Below, in pieces: positions 1 through 9,354 of a DNA stretch of 64,000 bases (positions within the stretch are counted from its first letter, which is position 1; the number at the start of each line of letters is the position of its first letter). The DNA comes from Massilia atriviolacea. Lineage in GTDB: Bacteria > Pseudomonadota > Gammaproteobacteria > Burkholderiales > Burkholderiaceae_D. A program made the translations under genes and the position numbers. The DNA is taken from NCBI RefSeq assembly GCF_003953935.1, contig NZ_RXLQ01000008.1, positions 282,706 through 346,705 of the forward strand. The letters are read 5' to 3'. The notes beneath the pieces are model-generated. The model was not told where the DNA came from. It saw only the letters and a program-made list of their open reading frames with translations, and did no database searches.

Positions 1-365
1 GTGCCGTTCATGATGACATTCAGGCAGCTGCTGGTCGACAGGTTCGCCACGGCCTGCTTGTCGTTGCCGCTCCAGGCATCCTTGGCAAGCGCATTGCGGT
101 AATCGTCGTAGCTGAACAGTTCGCGGGTCGAGGCGGTCGAACCGAGCACGCCCGGTTCCAGTTCCATGAAGCCGATGTTCAGGTTGACCTGTACATTATC
201 CTGCAACACATTGGTCCAGCGCGCGGCAGCGGCCTGGAAACCGGCCAGCGCCAGCGGGTCCATGCCGGGCGCCGAGGTGAAATTGATGACGAGGGCCTGG
301 GCCGAGCCGGCGTAAGCGCACAGGAGGACCGGCGCGATCTTCAGTAGACGTTTGAGGTTTTTCAT
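1..365 (-). CDS. Secreted NF038122-type metalloprotease-like protein (partial, C-terminus outside window)
   Basis: The frame runs from an ATG at 365 to the left edge without a stop, giving about 121 residues. The first 23 residues are a signal peptide (basic MKNLKR start, hydrophobic core, cleavage near GSAQA). The mature start reads VINFTSAPGMDPLALAGFQ, followed by AAARW, DNVQVNLNIGF and PGVLGST. This pattern is what I know from the start of the NF038122 family of secreted metalloproteases, often found with PEP-CTERM sorting signals. The zinc motif HExxH expected further on lies outside the window, so protease activity cannot be checked. A clear terminator for the upstream gene on the same strand lies at 584-622, so this gene probably has its own promoter in 366-580. 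Family assignment is from memory of the motif. Confidence 0.6.
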   Translation of the reverse strand, partial: MKNLKRLLKIAPVLLCAYAGSAQALVINFTSAPGMDPLALAGFQAAAARWTNVLQDNVQVNLNIGFMELEPGVLGSTASTRELFSYDDYRNALAKDAWSGNDKQAVANLSTSSCLNVIMNG

Positions 366-583
366 TTCCGCTTTTCAAGGTGTCGCTGATTGCTATCAGA
401 CTGTGATTATATTTTTAACCATGCTTGGTGCAATATGGCATTGCCCGCATGGCTTACTCTCAAAAGCGTATTTTAAAAGCAAGTTTCGCGCCTGAAACTT
501 AACCCCTTGTTCCTGAACATGAAATTATGGGTGGGGGCGGATTTGACAGTTGCACTGTAAAGATATCCGACATTGCTGGGCAG

Positions 584-622
584 AAAAAAACCGCCATGCC
601 TGCGCGCTGCAGGGATGGCGGT
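584..622 (-). terminator. Rho-independent terminator of the coiled-coil/receiver gene
   Basis: On the minus strand a GC-rich hairpin (AACCGCCATCCCTGC paired with GCAGGCATGGCGG, short agcgc loop) is followed at once by a run of seven T. It lies 25 bases after the stop codon at 647. Confidence 0.85.
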
Positions 623-646
623 TATGTTGGAGAGGAAGCGTGCCGT

Positions 647-2701
647 TCAGGCGCGGCCTTCGCGCATGAAGCGCTGGATGTGATCGAGCATCACGGCGTC
701 CGAATACGGTTTGCCGAGCAGGACATCGACACCGGCTTCGGCGGCCTTGACCTGGTAGCTTTCTTCGGCACTGATCATGATCACGGGAATGTGCGCCGTC
801 AGGGGATTCTGGCGCACGTGCCTGGTCAGGTCGAAGCCGTTCATGCCCGGCATTTCGACGTCGGTGATGAGCACGTCGGGCATGCGCTCGGCGATCTGCT
901 TCATCGCGTCGAGGCCGTCTTCGGCCATCGCCACCTGGAACTGGTTGTTGATCAGCAAACGGTTGGTTTTGACCCGCACCACTTTGGAATCGTCGGCGAT
1001 CATGACCACGGTGTCGGTGGCGACCTTGGGCTGGTGGACCCGCTTGACAGGGGATGCCTCGGCCGGCGGCGCGGCGGGCACGCTCGCGGCAGCGGCAAGG
1101 CGTGCGGCTTCTTCCGCTGCGAGACGCTCGGCTTCCGCACGTGCCGCTTGTTCGGCGGCGAGACGCTCGGCTTCCACGCGTGCTGCCTGCTCAGCGGCGA
1201 CGCGTTCAGCTTCGAGGCGTGCCGCTTGCTCTGCGGCGACGCGCTCGGCTTCGATCCGTGCCGCTTGCTCTGCCGCGACGCGCTCGGCTTCCGCGCGTGC
1301 CGCTTGTTCCGCCGCGACGCGTTCGGCTTCGGCGCGTGCCGCTTGTTCGGCAGCAAGGCGCTCGGCTTCCGCGCGTGCCGCTTGTTCCGCCGCGACGCGT
1401 TCGGCTTCGGCGCGTGCCGCTTGTTCGGCAGCAAGGCGCTCGGCTTCCGCGCGTGCCGCTTGTTCCGCCGCGACGCGTTCGGCTTCGGCACGGGCAGCCT
1501 GTTCCGCCGCAAGGCGCTCGGCCTCGAGGCGGGCGGCTTGTTCGGCTGCTACGCGTTCAGCTTCCTGCTCTGCCTGCAGACGCGCAGCCTCGGCGTCGGC
1601 GCGGCGTTGTTCTTCCATGCGCGCCGCTGCTTCGGCAGCGAGGCGCTCGGCTTCGATGCGGGCCGCTTCTTCCGCAGCCAGCCGTTCGGCTTCACGCTGC
1701 GCGGCCTCTTCGGCAGCGATGCGCTCGGCCTCGCGCTGGGCCGCTTCGAGGGCGGCGATGCGCTCCGCTTCCACTTGCGCGGCGTGTTCATCGGCAAGGC
1801 GCCTGGCTTCCAGTTGTGCCGCCTGCTCGTCGGCAATGCGCTTCGCTTCCAGCTGCGCGGCCTGCTCGTCGGCCTGGCGTTGGGCTTCCAGTTGCGCCGC
1901 CTGCTCGTCGGCGATGCGTTTCGCTTCCAGCTGCGCGGCCTGCTCATCGGCCAGGCGGATCGCCTCCAGCTGCGCCGCTTGCTCATCGGCGATGCGCTTC
2001 GCTTGCGCCTGGGTCGCCTGTTCAGCGGCCAGCCGCTGCGCTTCCAGCTGCGCCGCCTGCTCGTCGGCGAGGCGTTGCGCTTCCTGCCGGGCAGCCTCTT
2101 CGGCGGCCAGGCGTTCCGCTTCCATGCGGGCGATATTGATGGCGGCGATGCGTTCGGCTTCCACGCGAACGGCTGCGTCGAAGGCGGCGCGCGCCGCTTC
2201 GGCACGTGCCGCTTCTTCGGCGGCAAGACGTTCTTCTTCGAGGCGCGCCGCTTCCAGGGCGGCCAGGCGTTCCGCTTCCTCGCGTTCGGCTTCGGCTGCC
2301 GCCAGTCGCTCGGCTTCCAGGCGCGCCGCTTCCTCGGCGGCGGCCACGCGTTCGGCGTCCAGGCGGGCCGCTTCGCGGATCTCCTCCAGCCGCGCTTCCT
2401 CTTCGATGCGGGCTTGTTCCAGTGCCGCCAGGCGGTCGTGCTCGGCTTGCGCGCGCGCTTCGGCGATCAGGCGCGCTTCTTCGACGCGGGCGGCTTCCTC
2501 GGCCGCTTCCTTCTCGGCTTGCTGGCGCGCGAAGCTCTTCGCTTGCACGTTCGCATCGACCAGGCTCGGTTCGTCGCGCTGTTGCAGCGCCTTGATTTCG
2601 CGTTCGCGCAGCTTGTACATGAGCACGCGATAGCCCACGTAGAGCAACACGATGATCAAAACGCCTATGCCGACATTGGTTTCGTAACTTAAAGTAAACA
2701 C
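647..2701 (-). CDS. Membrane-anchored long coiled-coil protein with C-terminal response-regulator receiver domain
   Basis: 684 residues. A single transmembrane helix lies at about 8-28 ([20 protein letters not shown]). Residues about 35-545 are an Ala/Glu/Arg-rich region of 13-residue units such as [13 protein letters not shown], repeated dozens of times, predicting one very long alpha-helix or coiled coil. Residues about 562-684 are a full receiver domain: acidic pair D570/D571 (IADDS), phospho-acceptor D614 ([13 protein letters not shown]), and K664 in LGKPY. The start is GTG at 2701, with GGAGAG eight bases upstream. It resembles TolA-like stalk proteins fused to a CheY-type domain, so phosphorylation at the tip of a membrane stalk is inferred. 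The kinase is not in the window. The repeat has produced long antisense open frames, which I judge spurious. Confidence 0.85.
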   Translation of the reverse strand: MFTLSYETNVGIGVLIIVLLYVGYRVLMYKLREREIKALQQRDEPSLVDANVQAKSFARQQAEKEAAEEAARVEEARLIAEARAQAEHDRLAALEQARIEEEARLEEIREAARLDAERVAAAEEAARLEAERLAAAEAEREEAERLAALEAARLEEERLAAEEAARAEAARAAFDAAVRVEAERIAAINIARMEAERLAAEEAARQEAQRLADEQAAQLEAQRLAAEQATQAQAKRIADEQAAQLEAIRLADEQAAQLEAKRIADEQAAQLEAQRQADEQAAQLEAKRIADEQAAQLEARRLADEHAAQVEAERIAALEAAQREAERIAAEEAAQREAERLAAEEAARIEAERLAAEAAARMEEQRRADAEAARLQAEQEAERVAAEQAARLEAERLAAEQAARAEAERVAAEQAARAEAERLAAEQAARAEAERVAAEQAARAEAERLAAEQAARAEAERVAAEQAARAEAERVAAEQAARIEAERVAAEQAARLEAERVAAEQAARVEAERLAAEQAARAEAERLAAEEAARLAAAASVPAAPPAEASPVKRVHQPKVATDTVVMIADDSKVVRVKTNRLLINNQFQVAMAEDGLDAMKQIAERMPDVLITDVEMPGMNGFDLTRHVRQNPLTAHIPVIMISAEESYQVKAAEAGVDVLLGKPYSDAVMLDHIQRFMREGRA

Positions 2702-2947
2702 GCGAACAGCTCTCCGTCATTACCTTATTTCAAGGCAATTGGTTAATAAAAGGCGATCTTGGTCGTAGGCAACAATGATACACCGGCGAGCGCCAGAACA
2801 CGATGCATGGTTGCGAGCAATTCACGTCTGCTTGTGTTCCGGCAGGAAATGTGGATCGGGTAATGGTATCGCCCCTTGCTACTTTATTGGTATTTTTTCC
2901 AGAGCTCAACAGGAAAACGCATATCCCGCCACTATTTTGCCTTATAC

Positions 2948-2972
2948 AAAAAAGCCGGCGCATGCCGGCTTT
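2948..2972 (-). terminator. Rho-independent terminator of the catalase gene
   Basis: On the minus strand a perfect 8-bp stem (AAGCCGGC/GCCGGCTT) with a 4-base loop is followed by a T-run, about 18 bases after the catalase stop codon. Confidence 0.85.
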
Positions 2973-2989
2973 ACCACACCTGTTGTTGC

Positions 2990-5404
2990 TTACACGCTTG
3001 GCGGATCGGTTTCGCGCTCGAATAGGCGGTGCCGCGCGAGCGCCTGTTTGAATTGCGCCAGCGCCAGCGCCACCAGGCCGGGCGCCGTCCTGACGATGCC
3101 GGGGTCGTCGCAACCGTCCGGCAGGGTGCTCGGGATGGCGGCGCAGGCCAGCAGGTCGACGCCGTTGCCGATCGCCAGGATCGGCTTGCCGTGGCGATAC
3201 TGCTCGCGCACGAAGTCGAGCGCGCGCGCATCGCGGGCCAGGGCCATCATGCCGTCATCCCCGCCCGGGGCGACCATCGCGTCGTACACCACCGAGGGCG
3301 TGACGTCGAAGGTGGTTTCGACATGCAGCGCATCGCCATCGAGCGAGCCGGCCTGTCCGAGCCGCTGGCCGACCAGGCGCGGCACGGCGCCCGCTTCCAG
3401 CAGGGCCGCGTAGACCGCGCGCACGGCCGCGCCATCGGCGCCTTGCGCGACCAGGATCGCGACCTGGCGCGTGCGGATGCCGGTGACGCCGGGGCGGGTG
3501 AGCAGCGACAGGGCGGGCGAGGGCGGGTAGCCCGGCAGCGGCAAGCCGCCGGCCAGGGGCAAGGGCGGCGGCACCGCGATGCCCAGGCCGCTGGCGACGG
3601 CGTGCGCCAGGCTGGCGTCCACATTCACCAGCCCGGCCACCATGCGCACCCGGATCGCCAGCGTTTCCACGCGCGTGAGCTCGAAGCGGAAGGCGTCGAT
3701 GATGTGGGCTTTCTCGGGCGCGCTCTGGCTGATCCAGAACAGGCGCGCCTGCGAGTAGTGGTCGGCGAACAAGGCCGGTTTGCCGCGCAGCTTGTTGCCG
3801 GCCACGGGCTCGGGCACGCTGACGAAACCGGCGCGCCCGGCCTGGAACGGGCAGCCGCCGGCCAGCGAGTTGGGCTCGTAGTTGACCCGGCCGCGGTTGA
3901 CCGTTTGCCGGTGAAAGCCGTCGCGCTGGTTGTTGTGGACCTCGGCCAGCGGCGCGTTGATGGGGATTTCGTGGAAGTTGGGGCCGCCCAGGCGCGTGAT
4001 CTGGGTATCCGGATAGGAATGGTTGCGGCCCTGCAGGACCGGATCGTTGCTGAAGTCGATGCCGGGAACGATGTGCTGGGTGCAAAAGGCCACTTGTTCG
4101 GTCTCGGCAAAGAAATTGTCCGGGTTGCGGTTCAGGACCAGCCGGCCGACCGGGAACACCGGGATCATTTCTTCCGGGATCAATTTGGTCGGGTCGAGCA
4201 CGTCGAAGGGGAAGCTCTCGGCCTGCTCGTCGGTGAATACTTGCAGGCCCAGCTCGTACTCGGGGAAGTTGCCCGCTTCGATGGCTTCCCACAGGTCGCG
4301 CCGGTGGAAGTCGGTGTCGAGTCCACGCAGCCTGAACGCTTCGTCCCACACCAGCGAATGGGTGCCTTGCAGCGGCGACCAGTGGAACTTGCACAGGTGC
4401 ACATCGCCACTGGTGTTGACCAGCTTGAAGGTGTGCACGCCGAAGCCCTGCATCATGCGGTAGCTGCGCGGAATGGCGCGGTCGGACATGATCCACATCA
4501 GCATGTGGGTGATTTCGGGGCTGAGCGAGGCGAAATCCCAGAAGCTGTCGTGCGCGCTGGACGCCTGCGGCATGGCGTGGTGCGGTTCGGGCTTGAGCGC
4601 GTGGGCGACGTCGGGAAACTTCATCGGGTCCTGGATGAAGAATACCGGGATGTTGTTGCCGACCAGGTCCCAGTTGCCTTCGTCCGTGTAGAACTTGACC
4701 GCGAAGCCGCGCACGTCGCGCGCGGTGTCGGGCGAGCCGCGTTCGCCGGTGGCGGTGGAGAAACGCACGAAGACCGGGGTGCGCTTGCCGGCGTAGGCAA
4801 ACGGCGCGGCGCGCGTCAGCTGGCCCAGGTCCTGGTAGGATTCGAAATAGCCGTGCGCGCCCGAACCGCGCGCATGCACCACCCGCTCGGGGATGCGCTC
4901 GTGGTCGAAATGGGTGATCTTTTCGCGCATGACGAAGTCTTCCAGCGCGATCGGTCCGCGCAGGCCGATCTTGAGCGAATCCTGGTTGCTGGACACGGCA
5001 GTGCCCTGGTTGGTGCTCAGGCGCTGTTCGGTATCGTCGGCGCGCACCCGGTCGAGCGAACTGTTGAGGGCGTTGCCGCCCAGGCGCGGGATGCCGGCCC
5101 CGACCTTGGGCGAGGCGACGTTGTCGGTGCCGGTGCTGGCCGTGGCCAGCGGGGTCGGGGCAGCGTAGGCTTCGCCGGTATGGGGCGTCATTGCCTTGTC
5201 GCCGTATTCGAGCGGCTTGGTGGCGTTGAACGGCCGGTCGTCGGCCAGGTCGGCTTCGCCGCCGGCCTTTTCGAGCAGGCGTTCCGCAGCAGGATTGGCG
5301 GTGCCCAGGCTGCCGGGCAGGGTCGGATCCGACGGGCCCGCAACGGTGCTGAAGATGGAGCCTGCGCCGTCGGTGGACGGTCCGCTTTGTTTACGTGTGA
5401 CCAT
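2990..5404 (-). CDS. katE: Catalase HPII, large-subunit clade with C-terminal flavodoxin-like domain
   Basis: 804 residues. Breaks down hydrogen peroxide using haem. The catalase core shows the distal His177 (VVHARG), Asn250 ([10 protein letters not shown]) and proximal haem ligand Tyr464 ([13 protein letters not shown]). After about residue 600 a class-I amidotransferase/DJ-1-like domain follows, which marks the large-subunit clade (E. coli KatE). The N-terminal extension before the core (about 145 residues, Gly/Ser/Pro-rich at the start) is longer than in E. coli KatE (753 residues in total). The ATG at 5404 is preceded by AGAGG at good spacing. The gene is divergent from the questin-oxidase-like gene, with a shared 163-bp upstream region. 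Expression in stationary phase or stress is family knowledge and not visible here. Confidence 0.96.
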   Translation of the reverse strand: MVTRKQSGPSTDGAGSIFSTVAGPSDPTLPGSLGTANPAAERLLEKAGGEADLADDRPFNATKPLEYGDKAMTPHTGEAYAAPTPLATASTGTDNVASPKVGAGIPRLGGNALNSSLDRVRADDTEQRLSTNQGTAVSSNQDSLKIGLRGPIALEDFVMREKITHFDHERIPERVVHARGSGAHGYFESYQDLGQLTRAAPFAYAGKRTPVFVRFSTATGERGSPDTARDVRGFAVKFYTDEGNWDLVGNNIPVFFIQDPMKFPDVAHALKPEPHHAMPQASSAHDSFWDFASLSPEITHMLMWIMSDRAIPRSYRMMQGFGVHTFKLVNTSGDVHLCKFHWSPLQGTHSLVWDEAFRLRGLDTDFHRRDLWEAIEAGNFPEYELGLQVFTDEQAESFPFDVLDPTKLIPEEMIPVFPVGRLVLNRNPDNFFAETEQVAFCTQHIVPGIDFSNDPVLQGRNHSYPDTQITRLGGPNFHEIPINAPLAEVHNNQRDGFHRQTVNRGRVNYEPNSLAGGCPFQAGRAGFVSVPEPVAGNKLRGKPALFADHYSQARLFWISQSAPEKAHIIDAFRFELTRVETLAIRVRMVAGLVNVDASLAHAVASGLGIAVPPPLPLAGGLPLPGYPPSPALSLLTRPGVTGIRTRQVAILVAQGADGAAVRAVYAALLEAGAVPRLVGQRLGQAGSLDGDALHVETTFDVTPSVVYDAMVAPGGDDGMMALARDARALDFVREQYRHGKPILAIGNGVDLLACAAIPSTLPDGCDDPGIVRTAPGLVALALAQFKQALARHRLFERETDPPSV

Positions 5405-5567
5405 GGATTACCTCTTAGAAAGAGTGGGGCCGGCGCCCCTGGCCTGTCGAGTTTGCATCGCTGCCGCCGCGTGGAATTGATCATGGACAGGCGATGCGGC
5501 GCGGGAGATCAGGGCGCCGCCACAGGTGTTACGCTGTCGGCTGGACGAACCGACATGGATATGGTGT

Positions 5568-6539
5568 ATGAGGATGCTTTCCGAAACTTGCCGGGCCTTG
5601 CTCGAACGCAGCAAGCGCTTCGGGCCGCTGTACGGCGACCGGCTCGCCAATCACTTGCCGATGACGTTGATCGCGCTCGACCGCATGGGCGCGCCGGCCG
5701 GGCACATGGAGCGCGCTTACGAGGCCAATGCCCGCCAATTGCGGCTGCGCGACGGCGATATCGGCCCCGTGACGGACGCGGCCGACTGGCTGGGCAAGGG
5801 CCGCAATGCCGGCGGGCTGGAATTATATTTCCGGGCCTGCGCAGGCCGCGACGGGCTCGACGCCGTGTTGCGCGCATGGGTGCCGCGCCTGTTGCCGGGG
5901 GTGGCGGCGTCGGCCTTCCATTGCCTGATCCGGCTGGCGTATGCCATCGATGCCGGCGAGCAGGATGAGGCTTGCGCGGCGCTGGCGTACTGGGTCATGG
6001 AATACGTGAGCCTGGATTTGCCGGATGACACGGTGAACGAGGCGCCGGCCGCCATTGCGGCACGCCTGGCGCGCGCGGTGGCCGGGCACGCGCCGTGGAG
6101 CGGCATCATCATCGACCGCATGCGGCAGGCGGCGGCGCATCCCGGCGTGGCCGGGACCGCGCTCCAGCCGTCTGGCCTCGACTTGCGGCAAGTGGCGCAG
6201 TTCGCGCTCGGCGCCTACCATGCGCGCGAAGATTTCACGCTGTTGCACACGGTCACGGCGTGCCACGCGTTCCGTCTGCTGCTGCCGTATGCGGGCCAGC
6301 CGCAGCGGGCCCTGCGCTACCTGTGGGAGGCGGTGGTGGTGGCCACGCTGACGGTCGAGGCCAGCGGCGCCGCCAGTCCCGCCGCCGCCGCGCACCTCGA
6401 CTGGAAGGAGTGCCTCGCCCATGCCGCGCGGGCCACCGATGCGCACGTCGTCAAGCTATGCTGGTCGGCCTACTGCGAAGACCTTGTTGACCGCGATCCG
6501 CGCTACCTGGCGATTGCCGCGCGCAAGCTCGCCATGTAA
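5568..6539 (+). CDS. Questin oxidase family protein
   Basis: 323 residues from the ATG at 5568; a longer frame back to 5526 is open but begins with unconvincing sequence, and another ATG lies two codons on. The N-terminal pattern FGPLYGDRLANHLPMTLIALDRMGA matches the start of the questin oxidase-like family (formerly DUF4243), a mostly helical group related to Baeyer-Villiger oxidases of fungal polyketide pathways. Several conserved His residues follow (NHLPM, the HAREDFTLLHTVTACHAF region). In bacteria the substrate is unknown. It is divergent from katE, and the secreted orphan at 6557 begins 17 bases after its stop, so the two may be co-transcribed. The family call is from motif memory. Confidence 0.75.
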   Translation: MRMLSETCRALLERSKRFGPLYGDRLANHLPMTLIALDRMGAPAGHMERAYEANARQLRLRDGDIGPVTDAADWLGKGRNAGGLELYFRACAGRDGLDAVLRAWVPRLLPGVAASAFHCLIRLAYAIDAGEQDEACAALAYWVMEYVSLDLPDDTVNEAPAAIAARLARAVAGHAPWSGIIIDRMRQAAAHPGVAGTALQPSGLDLRQVAQFALGAYHAREDFTLLHTVTACHAFRLLLPYAGQPQRALRYLWEAVVVATLTVEASGAASPAAAAHLDWKECLAHAARATDAHVVKLCWSAYCEDLVDRDPRYLAIAARKLAM

Positions 6540-6556
6540 TTTGCTGAAAGAACCAT

Positions 6557-7105
6557 GTGAAAGTACACCATTTGCTGTTGCTGGGCGCACTGGCGGGAAG
6601 CAGCAGTGCCTGCTTAGCGCACAGCGATACCATCGTTAATTTTTCTCCGGAAGGCATGATGGACGCCATTCCCGACACGTTCCGGCCCGCTCAGCTGAAC
6701 GTGGCCTTCGCCGCTGCAGGTGAGAAACACCCTGTCGCCAGCGTGACGCTGCGCCTCGGCGAGCACATGACGACGCTGCCGTCCTGCATCGTGGCGCTGC
6801 TGCCGTCACGGACGATGGCGCAGGTCAGCGCCAGTGCCTCCTGGTACCATCTGAACGGCGGTACGCTGCCGCCCTACCTCGGCATTCACTTTGCCGCGCC
6901 CCGGACAGGCCGTGGGAACAGGCAAGGAACGCATGTCGCCTTCTTGTTCAACTTGCGCACGGCAAAAATAATCAATATCAAAAAGGTGGTCACCGGTCGC
7001 GCCGAAGGAACCCAACGTTCCGTCGGCATGGGACTGTTGCAACGATGTTCAGCGCAGGAACTTGACGCGGTGTTTGACCCGATGCACCGAGTCAACGTGC
7101 GATGA
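6557..7105 (+). CDS. Secreted protein of unknown function
   Basis: 182 residues. The start is GTG at 6557, with GAAAG about seven bases upstream. Residues 1-21 form a signal peptide (MKVHHLLLLGALAGSSSACLA), so the mature protein is expected in the periplasm or outside. The mature part has two Cys (PSCIVALLPS and QRCSAQ) that could form a disulphide, and it looks beta-rich. I do not recognise the family. The 3' end overlaps the convergent propeller gene by 14 bases. Confidence 0.65.
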   Translation: MKVHHLLLLGALAGSSSACLAHSDTIVNFSPEGMMDAIPDTFRPAQLNVAFAAAGEKHPVASVTLRLGEHMTTLPSCIVALLPSRTMAQVSASASWYHLNGGTLPPYLGIHFAAPRTGRGNRQGTHVAFLFNLRTAKIINIKKVVTGRAEGTQRSVGMGLLQRCSAQELDAVFDPMHRVNVR

Positions 7106-8366
7106 TGTCACCCACCAGGTCGCCTTTGAGCACCAGGGTCGAGCGGCCATCGTCGCCCAGCAGGAACACGCCGCGCCCGTTGGAATACAAAATCCGGCCG
7201 GACGGCGTCAGGTCGTAGGAAGCCACATTGCTCGCCAGTACACGCTCGTCGCCGCGGCGGCTGCGCTGCACCAGTTGCCAGCTGGCCGGCACCAGCGAGG
7301 GCACGCCGGCCACCATGTTTTCGCTGCGCAGGGCCTTCTCGGCATCGATGCGCTTGCCCTTGAGGATGATCGCCCTGACGTCGGCCTGGGCCGACGGCCC
7401 GCCCGCGCCGGTCAGCGGCTTGCGGCTGTACATCATCGAGAAAAAATTCAGGTAGTGGAATACCGCGCGCAGCAGGCGGAAGGGGAATAGCACAGCGTCG
7501 AGCAGGAGATTGCCGCTGCTGTATTGCGGCGCTTCGTACGGGCGCCGGATGAACAGCAGGTCGCCATTGGCGCTCACGCGCGGATGCAGGAAGTCGGTGT
7601 TGGCGTCGTCGAGCACGGTTTCCAGCTGGCCCGAACGCAGGTCCAGTTTCTGGATGGTGCTGTGGCCGAGCGCCACGACCATGCCCTGCTTGTCGCGCGC
7701 CAAGCCGGCCGACTGGTAGACGATGGTGTCATCGTCGCACCAGGCCGGCGCCGAATCGGCCGTGTCGCCGCCGGTCAGTTCGCGCAGCCTGTTGCCGTCC
7801 ACATCGAGCGTGGCGATGTTGGTGCTGCTGTCGCGCGACGCGGATGTGCAGACCAGCTTGCCGGTCTGGCGGTTCAGGTGCAGGTCGCTCAGGTCGAGGT
7901 GCTGGCGGTGCACGATGCGGGTTTCGACGCCGCTTTCCAGGTTGAGCGCGAACAGGCCGCCGATCGTTTCGTCGCGCAGGAAATACAGGATCGATTGCTG
8001 CTGGTCGAACTGGGCCGAGGTGTGCCGGATGGCGCTCTCGGCGCCGCCGAACTGCTTCATCTGGCCGTAGGCGGCCACTTCGAAGCTGGTGTTTTTCTTC
8101 CACGAATTGCGCTCGTTGCTGCGCGCGAGGCGGTCTTCGGTTTCCTGGATGTAGGGGCTGTGCAACTGGCGCAGCGCGCCGCCGTCGGGCTGGTAGAACA
8201 GGTTGCCGTTCGAAATATAAGCCACGCCGATGCCGGCCAGGCTGGCCGAACCGGGGGCGGCGGGCGTCCCGGGCGTGGCGCCGGGCGCGCCTTGCGGCGC
8301 GTCGGTCACGCGGTAGAACAGGATGACCAGGCAGACCAGCAGCGCAAAACCGATAAGAAAGACCAC
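7092..8366 (-). CDS. Membrane-anchored TolB/WD40-like beta-propeller protein
   Basis: About 424 residues from a GTG at 8366, chosen because AGGAG lies seven bases before it; a TTG at 8381 is also in frame but has no spacing for a ribosome site. The first 20 residues form a transmembrane anchor (VVFLIGFALLVCLVILFY), followed by a Gly/Ala/Pro linker. The rest shows repeated beta-propeller blades of the TolB/PD40 kind, such as GKLVCTSASRDSSTNIATLD, DSAPAWCDDDTIVYQSA and HPRVSANGDLLFIRR. It should face the periplasm. Function is unknown; propellers of this type usually bind proteins. The 3' end overlaps the convergent gene at 6557-7105. Confidence 0.7.
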   Translation of the reverse strand: MVFLIGFALLVCLVILFYRVTDAPQGAPGATPGTPAAPGSASLAGIGVAYISNGNLFYQPDGGALRQLHSPYIQETEDRLARSNERNSWKKNTSFEVAAYGQMKQFGGAESAIRHTSAQFDQQQSILYFLRDETIGGLFALNLESGVETRIVHRQHLDLSDLHLNRQTGKLVCTSASRDSSTNIATLDVDGNRLRELTGGDTADSAPAWCDDDTIVYQSAGLARDKQGMVVALGHSTIQKLDLRSGQLETVLDDANTDFLHPRVSANGDLLFIRRPYEAPQYSSGNLLLDAVLFPFRLLRAVFHYLNFFSMMYSRKPLTGAGGPSAQADVRAIILKGKRIDAEKALRSENMVAGVPSLVPASWQLVQRSRRGDERVLASNVASYDLTPSGRILYSNGRGVFLLGDDGRSTLVLKGDLVGDIIAR

Positions 8367-8460
8367 CAGGCAACTCCTCAATCAATGGGCGGGACAGGAA
8401 AGGGCCTTACTATACTTGCTTCGTGTTGGTGAAAGATACACTATTTGTCACGACGGGCTG

Positions 8461-9252
8461 TCAGCGTGCTTCCTCTCCGGCAAAAAACGCGGACGGCGAA
8501 CTGCCGAAGGTCTTCTTGAACATCGCCGAAAACGCCGACTGGCTGGCGTAACCGAGTTCCCCGGCCACCTGCGAGAGCGGCATGCCGCGCGCGATCAGCG
8601 GCGCCGCGTGCGCCAGGCGCACTTGCTGGCGCCAGTGGCCGAAGCGCATGCCCAGCTCGCGTTCGAACAGGCGCGTCAGGGTGCGTTCGGAGGCGCCGAC
8701 CCGGCTCGCCCACTGGCCCAGGGTCAGCTCGCTGGCCGGGTTGTCGATCAGGGCCGCGCACAGGGCCTTGATGCGCTTGTCCTGCGGCAGCGGCACGCGC
8801 ATCGGCCGCGTGGCCGTGCCGGGCAGTTCGTCGAGGATCAGTTCGGCCAGCAGCGTTTCGCGCGGGCCCGGACCGGTCTGGCCGAGGGCGACGATCAGTT
8901 CGCGCAGCAGCGCCGAGACGGCCAGCACCCGGCATTCCTCGCCCTCGAAGGGCGCGCGCGCAGCCAGGATGCCGAGCGGACGCAGGCGCGCGTTTTCCAG
9001 CACATGGATCGCATGGACCACCTCCGGGGCGATCCAGATCGCCCGCAGCGGCGGCACGATCCAGCTGGAGCCGGGCGTGGTCACGCGCAGCACCCCGGAG
9101 AGGGCGAAGGTGAGCTGGCCCCAGGCATGGCGGTGCGGATCGAGCGACTGGGTCACGTCGAGGTCGCGTGCCAGCGCGCGCACCGGCCGCGCCGGCGTCG
9201 GGGCCAGGTCGGGCGGCTGGAAACGGGTATCGGTGAGGATGGTCAGGGACAT
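8461..9252 (-). CDS. AraC-family transcriptional regulator with cupin sensor domain
   Basis: 263 residues. The N-terminal half is an AraC-type cupin (DPHRHAWGQLTFALSG, then PPLRAIWIAPEVVHAIHVLE). The C-terminal third carries two helix-turn-helix motifs: TLGQWASRVGASERTLTRLFERE and MPLSQVAGELGYASQSAFSAMFKKTFG. This layout resembles E. coli NimR. It is divergent from the MFS exporter at 9355 with a 102-bp gap, the usual arrangement for a regulator and its target. Control of the exporter by this protein is inferred from position. Confidence 0.9.
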   Translation of the reverse strand: MSLTILTDTRFQPPDLAPTPARPVRALARDLDVTQSLDPHRHAWGQLTFALSGVLRVTTPGSSWIVPPLRAIWIAPEVVHAIHVLENARLRPLGILAARAPFEGEECRVLAVSALLRELIVALGQTGPGPRETLLAELILDELPGTATRPMRVPLPQDKRIKALCAALIDNPASELTLGQWASRVGASERTLTRLFERELGMRFGHWRQQVRLAHAAPLIARGMPLSQVAGELGYASQSAFSAMFKKTFGSSPSAFFAGEEAR

Positions 9253-9354
9253 GGCGCGTTGAAATGGCGGATTTGCGACAAAGTATGGCTTCCTGTCTCA
9301 AAACTGTCGATTGCTTTTTGCATACACTGGGGTCTGCCCAACCAAGGATGCTCC

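Noticed and set aside
527..2692. A 721-residue open frame on the plus strand, antisense to the coiled-coil/receiver gene, and others in the same place
   Set aside because: It mirrors the Ala/Glu/Arg repeat of the real gene, has a monotonous Phe/Arg/Leu-Cys composition and no ribosome site or domain. GC-rich repeats create such frames.
3029..5968. A 979-residue antisense frame over katE
   Set aside because: It contains no recognisable domain and runs over a fully conserved catalase; typical shadow of GC-rich coding DNA. The same reasoning removes the long frames opposite rlmJ/EAL-HDOD and uvrC.
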